Shown here: piece after piece, positions 1 through 6,560 of the stretch
Position numbering within the stretch: the stretch's first letter is position 1
Layout of the letters: each line of letters opens with the position of its first letter
From: Saprospiraceae bacterium
GTDB lineage: Bacteria; Bacteroidota; Bacteroidia; Chitinophagales; Saprospiraceae
DNA: 7,724 nt
NCBI GenBank assembly: GCA_013002475.1
Contig: JABDJM010000483.1
Span: 1 to 7,724 of the forward strand
Direction of reading: 5' to 3'
Program-made: the position numbers and the translations under genes
Notes under the pieces: model-generated
What the model was told of the DNA's origin: nothing
What the model saw: only the letters and a program-made list of their open reading frames with translations
The model's database searches: none

Positions 1-1
1 A

Positions 2-268
2 TGTGAAGTTCCGACTGTAATAACTCCGAATGAAGACGGAGTGAATGATGTGGTATTTATTAATTGTCTGGAGACAGGAGACTTCCCCAATAACACTTTT
101 GTCGTTTACAATCAGTGGGGTGATGAAGTGTATTCAGCAAGTCCATACAATAACGACTGGAATGGAACCTATGAAGGAGAGCCACTTCCGGACGCCACCT
201 ATTACTACATATTCATGCCAACTGAATCAAGTGATCCCGATAAAGGGTTTATCACCATTTTAAGATAG
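2..268 (+). CDS. C-terminal end of a T9SS-secreted protein with gliding-motility-associated (type B) sorting domain, 5' truncated
   Basis: Only the last ~88 codons are in the window; the reading frame is open to the left edge, so the true start lies outside. The fragment opens with a cysteine and VPTVITPNEDGVND, a match to the TPNGDGxND opening of the gliding-motility-associated C-terminal domain. It continues with the other family landmarks: VVYNQWGDEVY, then YNNDWNG, then LPDATYYYIF, and finishes in FITILR before a TAG stop. In this family the domain is a sorting signal that directs a Sec-exported protein through the outer-membrane T9SS translocon to the cell surface or medium. The function of the rest of the protein cannot be told. 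The next gene, a PorP/SprF-type protein, starts 12 bases after the stop. Type-B cargo such as SprB is known to need an SprF-type partner, so the two probably work as a pair. Confidence 0.93.
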   Translation, partial: CEVPTVITPNEDGVNDVVFINCLETGDFPNNTFVVYNQWGDEVYSASPYNNDWNGTYEGEPLPDATYYYIFMPTESSDPDKGFITILR

Positions 269-280
269 ACCATAAAAAAA

Positions 281-1234
281 ATGAACATGAAAAGGATTCT
301 CACAGCTGGATTATTATTGCTTTTTGTTCAATTGGGCATGGCCCAACAAGAGGGGCAGTTCACCCAGTTTATGTACAATCAACTTTCCGTAAATCCTGCT
401 TATGCAGGAAGCAGGGGATTTCCATCTTTGATGGCCTTGTATCGTGGTCAGTGGCTAGGGTTTAAAGGCGCACCCAAAAACAGCCAGGCAAGTTTTAACG
501 CTCCCTTGTTTGGGGACCGGGTTGGCTTTGGACTGACGGTAGCCAATAACGATTTAGGGATTACGAATTCCTGGAATATCACAATGGCTTATTCATACAA
601 TATTCCGCTTTCAGAAAAAAATTCTCTTCGTTTTGGTATTCAGGGGAATATCCGCCAATTGGGAATTGACTTTGCCGATCCTTCTGCCATTATCCGAGAA
701 ACAGGTGATCCATCCATTCAGGAAAATATGAACACCAATCAAACCACAGGTAATTTTGGAGTTGGAGCCTATTTCACTGGGGAAAAGTTTTATGCAGGAG
801 TTTCTGTTCCACATTTATATCCCACAGAATTTAGTTTTAATGGAGATCCTTCCCTACCCCTTGTGGCACAGGAAAGTCCACACTTCTATGGTATCGTTGG
901 AACTTTGATTCCTATCAAAAACAATCTTGATTTTAAGCCTTCGGTGTTGGTGAAATACGTGGAAAATGCTCCGGTTGATCTGGATGTGAACCTAAGCTTT
1001 GTATTCAATAAAGAAGTTCATATCGGAGCTTCTTACAGAATGGGGGGTGATGGAGCCGCTGAATCTGTTGATCTCACGGCCTTATACCAGGTAAGCAACC
1101 TGGGTTTTGGTATTGCTTATGATTTCACCCTTTCAGATATTTCTCAATTCTCAAACGGGAGTTTTGAAGCCATGGTACGCTATGATTTTATTAAAGAACG
1201 TACGGATATGGCTAACCCCAGATTCTTTTTTTAA
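281..1234 (+). CDS. PorP/SprF family type IX secretion system outer-membrane protein
   Basis: This 317-residue protein has a clear signal peptide (basic MNMKR, a leucine-rich core, cleavage probably after GMA near residue 21). The mature N-terminus carries the PorP/SprF hallmark: QFTQFMYNQLSVNPAYAGSRG spans about residues 26-46, followed by LYRGQWLGFKGAP. The remainder alternates short polar and aromatic stretches as expected of outer-membrane beta strands, and it ends near the family-typical FEAMVRYDF. Length is normal for the family. PorP/SprF proteins associate with the T9SS; SprF of Flavobacterium is required for surface delivery of the type-B cargo SprB. The position directly after a gene ending in a type-B sorting domain suggests this paralogue serves that cargo, which is inference. 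Start: ATG at 281 gives a complete signal peptide; ATG at 287 is an equally plausible alternative. No Shine-Dalgarno is visible, only an A-run. Bacteroidota genomes hold many paralogues, so no symbol is assigned. Confidence 0.93.
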   Translation: MNMKRILTAGLLLLFVQLGMAQQEGQFTQFMYNQLSVNPAYAGSRGFPSLMALYRGQWLGFKGAPKNSQASFNAPLFGDRVGFGLTVANNDLGITNSWNITMAYSYNIPLSEKNSLRFGIQGNIRQLGIDFADPSAIIRETGDPSIQENMNTNQTTGNFGVGAYFTGEKFYAGVSVPHLYPTEFSFNGDPSLPLVAQESPHFYGIVGTLIPIKNNLDFKPSVLVKYVENAPVDLDVNLSFVFNKEVHIGASYRMGGDGAAESVDLTALYQVSNLGFGIAYDFTLSDISQFSNGSFEAMVRYDFIKERTDMANPRFFF

Positions 1235-1257
1235 ACCAGGGGTATAATTTTTGAAGT

Positions 1258-3435
1258 ATGAACATGATGAATAGAATATTTGGTCTTTTTCTACTAATCC
1301 TGCTCTCAAACGGGGCCCTTTCTCAAGAGGGCCAGACGGATCAGAATATCCTGCTGACTAATGAAGCCAGCATTAATTCTGAATTTTTAGAGTATTCCCC
1401 TGCCTTCTTTGAAGACGGGATTATCTTCATTTCTTCGAGGGTAGCCGATAAGCGCTATAAGATCAAGGATAAGAGGATCAACAAGAATATTATGTCCATT
1501 TTCTTTGCTAAACGGTCAGAAAGTGGGTTGCTTCAAACCCCTAAACCCTTTGCGGAGGAATTGCTGAGTACTGTCCATGAGGGCCCTATGGCTCTTGACC
1601 GTACGGCGGACAATATCTTTTTCACCCGGAACAACCTGAAAAAGGGCCGGATGAAAAAGGCCAAGGACGGCATCGTCAAATTAAAGATTTATTCGGCTGA
1701 GCGGGTTGGAGATAAGTGGGGAAATATAAAAGAGCTTCCATTTAACAATGATGAGTATAATACAGCACATCCCTCTGTCTCGATAGAAGGAGAATATTTG
1801 TATTTCTCAAGCGATCGACCTGGCGGATTGGGTGGTATGGACATTTGGAGGAGCCAGCGAGCCGGAGAAGATTGGGGGGAACCAGAAAACTTGGGCCCCT
1901 TAGTTAATTCTGAAAGCGACGAGGTATTTCCTTTTATCCATGCCGACGGGTCCCTGTACTTTGCTTCAGGGGGACACTCTGGTTTTGGAGGCCTTGATCT
2001 GTATTCCGCCCAGGAATCTGATCAGCAATGGGCAGAAGTGGAAAATTTGGGAGAACCTTTCAACAGTACAGGTGATGATTTTGGATTTATCATTGACAGA
2101 GATAAGAAAAATGGATACTTCTCCTCCAACCGTGAAGGTGGCTTGGGAGAGGATGATATCTTTTCCTTTTATGTACTTAATAATTTGGATGCCCTTGCTG
2201 GAGACAATCGACAAGGGACAAGAGAAATTTTAGTCTCTGTATTGGATGATGAAACAGGAATGCCTCTTTCAGACACCAAGATCAGTTACATTTTGGTTGA
2301 TGAACTCACACTTGCAAAAGCACTTGTGGATAGTGATGGGAACCAAATCGACCCGACCACCAATGAATTATTATTGAAGCTACCTTTTGATGAAAATGCA
2401 TCTAGCGGGGTTACCGATAGTGAAGGAAATTTCCCAACGGATGTCAGTTATGACAACTTCATTTTCAATATCGAAAAACCAGGCTTTCAATCCAGGCAAG
2501 TGATCCTAACTGCTAATAGTGAGGTCAACGAATTTTTGGTTACGCTTACTAGCGATGCTTTCGCAGCTAATCAATCTGGGACAACAGGAGAAAATGGAAC
2601 TGGACCTGGTGGTGTCAATGAAGGTGAAAATCCAAATACCCAAAATGGAACAAACCCTCCCCTGGTAATTGGAGATGATGGCAATGGTTTAGATCTGGGG
2701 ACAACAATCCGTGAAGGTACTGTGATTGAACTTCCGAACATTTACTATAATTTCAACGATTCCAATATTAGGCCTGATGCTCGTCAGGATCTTGATATTA
2801 TCCTGGGTCTAATGAACCGATATCCTGATCTCAGGATTGAGTTGGCTTCTCATACAGATTCTCGAGGATCAAATCGATACAACAACAACCTATCTCAGAG
2901 TAGAGCCCAGAATGCTGTAAGATATCTTACAGAAAATGGAATTTCTTCCAACCGGGTAACACCTAGAGGATACGGGGAATCAGAGCTTCGAAATGGTTGT
3001 GCTGATGATGTCGTTTGTACTGAGGAAGAGCATCAATACAACCGAAGGACTGAAGTCCGGGTAGTTAGCCTGGGGCAGGAAATAGACCTGACTTTTGTCA
3101 ATGATACAAAAGCCCCGGATGTTGTTGATTATGCTCCTAGTTCAGTAACGGAGCCAACCAGCTCTGATCCTGTTTCTACAAGCCCAACTACCGGCCAATC
3201 AAGCATTTCAGGTGATGGTGGTTCTGTATTGGTGATCGTAGGAGTTTTTAAGAATCTGCAAAATGCTCAAAGGCGACTAAACCAGGTAATCGCTATCGGC
3301 TTTGATAGAGCTGAGATCCGCGATCGGAATGGAAACAATATGGTGGTTGCCGGGCAATATAGTAGCAGATCTGCTGCTGATTCCGCGGCCTCTTTCCTTC
3401 GCGAAAACGGAGTGAAGACTTACATCCCCCGTTAA
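1258..3435 (+). CDS. PorE-like periplasmic protein: PD40 propeller, regulatory-like beta domain, OmpA domain and C-terminal SPOR domain
   Basis: The 725-residue protein starts with a signal peptide (residues 1-22, probable cleavage after ALS, no lipobox cysteine). Residues ~45-310 hold PD40-type beta-propeller repeats: YLYFSSDRPGGLGGMDIW near 182, LYFASGGHSGFGGLDLY near 233, and GYFSSNREGGLGEDDIF near 285. Residues ~322-431 resemble a carboxypeptidase-regulatory/CnaB-like beta fold (VSVLDDETG, GVTDSEGNF). A Gly/Asn/Thr-rich linker follows. The OmpA peptidoglycan-binding domain spans ~490-602, with HTDSRG (D534), LSQSRAQ (R549), both expected ligand contacts, and NRRTEVRV at 595-602. Cys581 and Cys587 could form a disulfide. 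After a Ser/Thr/Pro linker, residues 656-725 form a SPOR domain. OmpA domains bind stem peptides and SPOR domains bind denuded glycan, so the protein should grip the wall twice. The propeller may contact the T9SS partner encoded upstream, as proposed for PorE; that is inference. Unlike PorE it shows no TPR region or lipid anchor. ATG at 1267 is an alternative start. Confidence 0.92.
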   Translation: MNMMNRIFGLFLLILLSNGALSQEGQTDQNILLTNEASINSEFLEYSPAFFEDGIIFISSRVADKRYKIKDKRINKNIMSIFFAKRSESGLLQTPKPFAEELLSTVHEGPMALDRTADNIFFTRNNLKKGRMKKAKDGIVKLKIYSAERVGDKWGNIKELPFNNDEYNTAHPSVSIEGEYLYFSSDRPGGLGGMDIWRSQRAGEDWGEPENLGPLVNSESDEVFPFIHADGSLYFASGGHSGFGGLDLYSAQESDQQWAEVENLGEPFNSTGDDFGFIIDRDKKNGYFSSNREGGLGEDDIFSFYVLNNLDALAGDNRQGTREILVSVLDDETGMPLSDTKISYILVDELTLAKALVDSDGNQIDPTTNELLLKLPFDENASSGVTDSEGNFPTDVSYDNFIFNIEKPGFQSRQVILTANSEVNEFLVTLTSDAFAANQSGTTGENGTGPGGVNEGENPNTQNGTNPPLVIGDDGNGLDLGTTIREGTVIELPNIYYNFNDSNIRPDARQDLDIILGLMNRYPDLRIELASHTDSRGSNRYNNNLSQSRAQNAVRYLTENGISSNRVTPRGYGESELRNGCADDVVCTEEEHQYNRRTEVRVVSLGQEIDLTFVNDTKAPDVVDYAPSSVTEPTSSDPVSTSPTTGQSSISGDGGSVLVIVGVFKNLQNAQRRLNQVIAIGFDRAEIRDRNGNNMVVAGQYSSRSAADSAASFLRENGVKTYIPR

Positions 3436-3609
3436 TTTCTAGAAGACATGGATGGCAAATAAACCAGGGGATAGCTCTCGGCTTTGATAAAGCTGAGATC
3501 AGTGATCGACATGGTGGTTGCGTGTACTCTTAGTTGCAGTTCATACGTTGATTTCTCCGCCGCTTATCTTCGAGAATACGAAGTGAAGACATACATCTCC
3601 CGATAATTT
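3279..3609 (+). repeat. Diverged tandem duplication of the SPOR-domain 3' end (two copies, ~182-base period)
   Basis: Copy A is 3279-3438, inside and just past the OmpA/SPOR gene; copy B is 3461-3609. By hand alignment, 3279-3326 matches 3461-3508 at 41 of 48 positions. Copy B then lacks 11 bases, and 3340-3438 matches 3511-3609 at 72 of 99 positions. The sequence after copy A (3439-3460) also resembles the sequence after copy B (about 3610-3632), as expected if one unit of about 182 bases covering the gene end and its downstream flank was duplicated in tandem. The left boundary could lie slightly upstream of 3279. Counts are manual. Confidence 0.88.
3461..3609 (+). pseudogene. Decayed SPOR-domain fragment (second copy of the upstream gene's 3' end)
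   Basis: Read in one frame, 3462-3509 gives NQGIALGFDKAEISDR, which matches residues 675-690 of the upstream protein. An 11-base deletion then shifts the frame. From 3511 the other frame gives MVVACTLSCSSYVDFSAAYL and ends in REYEVKTYISR before TAA at 3604-3606; 17 of these 31 residues match the C-terminal 31 residues of the upstream protein (695-725). The copy has no start codon in its first frame, no upstream half of the SPOR domain and no signal peptide, so it is most likely a non-functional remnant. An ATG at 3511 could open a 31-codon reading frame, but many differences from copy A change the amino acid, which points to decay instead of selection. It lies 26 bases after the stop of the intact gene. 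Confidence 0.85.
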
Positions 3610-3629
3610 ATGGAAAACAAGGTGGTGAG

Positions 3630-3671
3630 TAAAAAATGAAAGGCCCCGGTGCTGGGAACACGGGGGGCCTT
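3630..3671 (-). terminator. Rho-independent terminator of the murC-ftsQ-ftsA-ftsZ operon
   Basis: On the + strand AAGGCCCC (3640-3647) pairs with GGGGCCTT (3664-3671). Above a small G/GG internal loop, GTG (3649-3651) pairs with CAC (3659-3661), leaving a 7-base loop. On the minus strand the hairpin is followed by TCATTTTTTA, the complement of the A-run at 3631-3636, which is the T-tract of an intrinsic terminator. It lies about 27 bases beyond the ftsZ stop. On the + strand the hairpin is followed by CGAAAAATTC, which is not T-rich, so termination of the convergent + strand operon here is less certain. Confidence 0.87.
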
Positions 3672-3698
3672 CGAAAAATTCACCAAAAACAGAAAGAA

Positions 3699-5114
3699 TC
3701 AATCTACATCACGATGTAGAAAGGTATTTTCAGTCTCAAGCTCTCCATCCGATCCAGTACTAACAGACCAGTTTGAAAGCTCAGATTCAGTCGATTCAGT
3801 AACCTCTTTTAGCTCTACATTTCGTCGCATGTATGCAGGAACATTTTCTAGCTCAGAAAGCTGTTGAGGTGTATTCCAACTTTTTGCATTAGTCCTAAGA
3901 ACCTCTCTGCGACTCTCCTCTTGTTGAAGGAATTTCCGTCGCTCCTCTTCCAATCGTTTTTTCTCCTCCTCCTTCATGTATGGTTCATCATAGGAATAAT
4001 GCCTTCTTCGGTAATGCTCCATCTTTTGCCTTACATCGTTAAACTCAACCGTTCTCTCGACCTCTACTTTTTCTACCTCCACTTTTATCTCTTTCGTTCC
4101 ATGCTCGTCAAGATCTACAACTACTCTGGCACCATCTGATGCTGCACCCTCAGTATTCTCCTCATCAAATCCGGTTGCTATAATTGTCACTGCGATAGAG
4201 TCACCTAGATTTTCATCGTAACAGTTACCCCAGATCAAGTCAGTTCCAAAACCAGCCTCCTCCTGAACGAATTCGGTGATCTCAAAGATTTCATCCATGG
4301 TTATCTCCTTGGTACCTGATGTGATATTCAATAGGATATGCTGTGCCCCCCGTATATCGTTGTCTTCCAACAAAGGAGAGTTCAATGCTTCATCTACAGC
4401 TCGTCTTGCCCGGTCCTCACCTTCAGCATACGAAGTACCCATGATGGCCACTCCGGATCCGCGCATAACTGTGTTTACATCTTCAAAATCCACGTTTACA
4501 TAGCCGGGAACTGTTATGATCTCCGCAATTCCCTTCGCTGCTGTCGTCAAGATGTTGTCTGCTTTTGCGAAGGCTTCTGAAATCTTCAAATTCCCATGGA
4601 TCTGACGAAGCTTGTCATTACTAATAATGATCAGGGTGTCAACATTTTTCTTCAGATCATCCAAACCTTCCACTCCCTGAGAGGTACGTCTGCGTCCTTC
4701 AAATGTGAAGGGCATCGTTACGATACCAACCGTCAAAATATCCAGGTCTTGCGCAGCCTTTGCGATAATTGGTGCAGCTCCTGTTCCGGTACCACCACCC
4801 ATACCGGCTGTTACAAAGAGCATTTTGGTATTGCCTGAAAGAAAAGATTTTACGTCTTCAATTGACTCAATACAAGCCTGACGGCCCACAATGGGTTTCG
4901 ATCCAGCTCCTCGGCCTTCAGTTAGTTCAGGCCCCAATTGAATTTTTGTTGGGACAGTACTAATTTCCAATGCCTGATTATCTGTGTTGCAAATTGCAAA
5001 GTCCACCCCAACTATTCCCTGACTAAACATATGGGTGACAGCATTGCTTCCTCCTCCTCCAACACCTATTACTTTGATTATTGATTCCTCTTCTTTTGGT
5101 ATTTCAAATAACAT
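3699..5114 (-). CDS. ftsZ: Cell division protein FtsZ (tubulin-like GTPase)
   Basis: FtsZ polymerises with GTP into the cytoplasmic Z ring that marks the division site and recruits the divisome. The 471-residue product has the nucleotide-binding GGGGSNAV (19-26), the tubulin signature GGGTGTG (106-112) and the T7 catalytic loop NVDFEDV (207-213), with Asp209 and Asp212 at the positions known in E. coli. After the globular core (to about 318) comes a charged linker, including a Glu/Arg/Lys-rich probably helical stretch. A VPAYMRRNVEL motif follows, and the protein ends TFLHRDVD, similar to C-terminal ends seen in Bacteroidota FtsZ. The start at 5114 (MLFEIPKEEES) is chosen because the GTPase core begins right after it. 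An in-frame ATG at 5225 would add 37 lysine-rich residues and overlap ftsA, and has no family support. ftsA ends 46 bases upstream; transcription probably ends at the hairpin just downstream. Confidence 0.98.
   Translation of the reverse strand: MLFEIPKEEESIIKVIGVGGGGSNAVTHMFSQGIVGVDFAICNTDNQALEISTVPTKIQLGPELTEGRGAGSKPIVGRQACIESIEDVKSFLSGNTKMLFVTAGMGGGTGTGAAPIIAKAAQDLDILTVGIVTMPFTFEGRRRTSQGVEGLDDLKKNVDTLIIISNDKLRQIHGNLKISEAFAKADNILTTAAKGIAEIITVPGYVNVDFEDVNTVMRGSGVAIMGTSYAEGEDRARRAVDEALNSPLLEDNDIRGAQHILLNITSGTKEITMDEIFEITEFVQEEAGFGTDLIWGNCYDENLGDSIAVTIIATGFDEENTEGAASDGARVVVDLDEHGTKEIKVEVEKVEVERTVEFNDVRQKMEHYRRRHYSYDEPYMKEEEKKRLEEERRKFLQQEESRREVLRTNAKSWNTPQQLSELENVPAYMRRNVELKEVTESTESELSNWSVSTGSDGELETENTFLHRDVD
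3703..3720. repeat. 8-bp perfect inverted repeat at the 3' end of ftsZ
   Basis: TCTACATC (3703-3710) and GATGTAGA (3713-3720) are perfect inverted copies with a 2-base spacer. They sit over the last codons of ftsZ (encoding about LHRDVD), directly before its stop at 3699-3701. As RNA it would fold into a 7-bp stem with a 4-base loop. It has no adjacent T-tract, so it is not a second terminator. It may be a coincidence of the coding sequence. Confidence 0.5.
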
Positions 5115-5160
5115 GATTGTGAGTTTTTGTTGTTCTAAAGATTCATTTACGCTCTTATGG

Positions 5161-6543
5161 TCAAAATTCTTTGTCGAATTCTTCTTCTTCAAAGAATGCT
5201 TTTGTTTTTCGGAAAAGCCTTTCATACCATGCGGTATTCCCGGAATCGACGGCTACTCTTTCATGGGCAGCTATTTCGATGTCCACTTCGGCATTAGCCT
5301 TTTCTTTTTCCTTATCAGCCAGGGATTTCAGTAGCTCTGCGTAATCCTCCGGATTAGTTTCGATGCTCTCCATCCCCTTTATCAATAGTCCGATCCCGGT
5401 TGAATACACTGGTGATAAGAATTCATCCGCATAACCATGAGCCAGGTGTTCAATTGGAAGGCCTAGTCTTGCGGACATCCCCAGATGAAACTGAGCTAAC
5501 TTTTCCATGTCCTTTAACAGGGAACCACCTCCTGTCAACACAAGACCACCTATTAGCTTTCTTTCGAATCCAGACTTCTTGATCTCCCAAAGAACGTAGT
5601 CCAGGATTTCCTCAGCACGTGCCTGGATGATCAGAGAAAGATTCTTCTCAGAGATCTCCTTAGGCTCATGACCACGTAAACCCGGGATAGTAATTATTCT
5701 ATTCTCAAATACTTTGTCTGCTAATGCACTACCAAATTTCCGCTTAAGCTTTTCAGCCTGTTGAAAGGTTACATGACAGCCTTCCTTGATATCACGACTG
5801 ATGATATTTCCACCAAATGGAATGACTGCAGTATGACGAATTATTCCCTCAAAGAAGATTGTAATATCCGTTGTTCCACCACCGATATCTACCAATGCAA
5901 TTCCTGCATCTTTTTCTTCGTCGCTCAGAACGGCTGCAGCACTTGCGATTGGCTCCAGCGTCATTTCAGCTACTTTCAAACCAACCCTTTCAATGCAGCG
6001 GTTGATATTTTTTGAAGCCGCGATCTGTCCGGTTATAATATGAAAGTTGGCCTCCAACCGAATTCCGGACATCCCGATAGGGTCAGTAATCCCTTGCTCA
6101 TTGTCCACGGTATATTCCTGAGGGATTACGTGAAGTATTTTATCACCTGGAGGAAGGACAAGGCGGTGCATATCACGAACAAGTTTTTCGATATCAACTT
6201 GCCTGATTTCATCCAGGTCATTCTCGCGGACGTGGATCCCCCTGTGTTGCAAACTTTTAATGTGTTGACCTGCAATGCCAACATAGACAACCTTTATGTC
6301 AAAGGGTACCTTTCTCTGAGCTTGACGGACAGCCTCAGAAATGGCTTTGACAGTTTTGTCAATGTTCGAAACAACTCCTCTGGAGACCCCTTCGGAGGCA
6401 ACTCTGCCCATTCCAAGGATTTCAATTTTCCCATGCTCGTCACGCCGTCCTGCCAGGGCACAAACCTTGGTGGTTCCAATGTCCAGAGCAACGACCACAT
6501 CTTGGTGGGAAATGTTTGTGTCGTTAGTCATAGTGTGTTTCAT
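5161..6543 (-). CDS. ftsA: Cell division protein FtsA (actin-like membrane tether of FtsZ)
   Basis: FtsA is an ATP-binding actin homologue that anchors FtsZ filaments to the inner membrane and links them to the later division proteins. The 460-residue product shows the actin-family phosphate-1 motif ALDIGTTKVCALAG (19-32), the FtsA-specific 1C/SHS2 region (about 85-170, with YVGIAGQHI and a conserved IPQEYTVD), phosphate-2 VDIGGGTTDITIF (218-230) and the adenosine motif IGGLVLTGGGSLLKDME (331-347). A charged linker of about 40 residues leads to a C-terminal amphipathic segment, WYERLFRKTKAFF (439-451), followed by a strongly acidic tail. This segment is the expected membrane-targeting helix. 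The start at 6543 lies 17 bases after ftsQ; ATG at 6531 (MTNDTN) is an alternative and would remove four residues. No Shine-Dalgarno is evident at either. Confidence 0.97.
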   Translation of the reverse strand: MKHTMTNDTNISHQDVVVALDIGTTKVCALAGRRDEHGKIEILGMGRVASEGVSRGVVSNIDKTVKAISEAVRQAQRKVPFDIKVVYVGIAGQHIKSLQHRGIHVRENDLDEIRQVDIEKLVRDMHRLVLPPGDKILHVIPQEYTVDNEQGITDPIGMSGIRLEANFHIITGQIAASKNINRCIERVGLKVAEMTLEPIASAAAVLSDEEKDAGIALVDIGGGTTDITIFFEGIIRHTAVIPFGGNIISRDIKEGCHVTFQQAEKLKRKFGSALADKVFENRIITIPGLRGHEPKEISEKNLSLIIQARAEEILDYVLWEIKKSGFERKLIGGLVLTGGGSLLKDMEKLAQFHLGMSARLGLPIEHLAHGYADEFLSPVYSTGIGLLIKGMESIETNPEDYAELLKSLADKEKEKANAEVDIEIAAHERVAVDSGNTAWYERLFRKTKAFFEEEEFDKEF

Positions 6544-6560
6544 TTAAGTGTGTTTTCGGG

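Noticed and set aside
1232..1242. TAAACCAGGGG shared between the intergenic region at 1232-1242 and 3460-3470
   Set aside because: The match is only 11 bases, the first copy includes a stop codon, and the flanks do not align; the copy at 3460 is better explained by the SPOR duplication.
1235..1257. Possible promoter (TATAATTTTTG) before the OmpA/SPOR gene
   Set aside because: It only loosely resembles the Bacteroidota -7 box (TAnnTTTG), has no supported -33 element, and sits within a 23-base gap too close to the start codon for a typical promoter.
3649..4139. Open + strand frames antisense to the ftsZ 3' end
   Set aside because: They lie opposite the well-supported ftsZ linker and C-terminal motifs, start inside the terminator hairpin, and have low-complexity serine/leucine-rich products.
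5115..5225. Upstream in-frame ATG extending FtsZ by 37 residues
   Set aside because: The extension is lysine-rich, overlaps the end of ftsA and has no counterpart in FtsZ; the GTPase core begins directly after the MLFEIPKEEE start.
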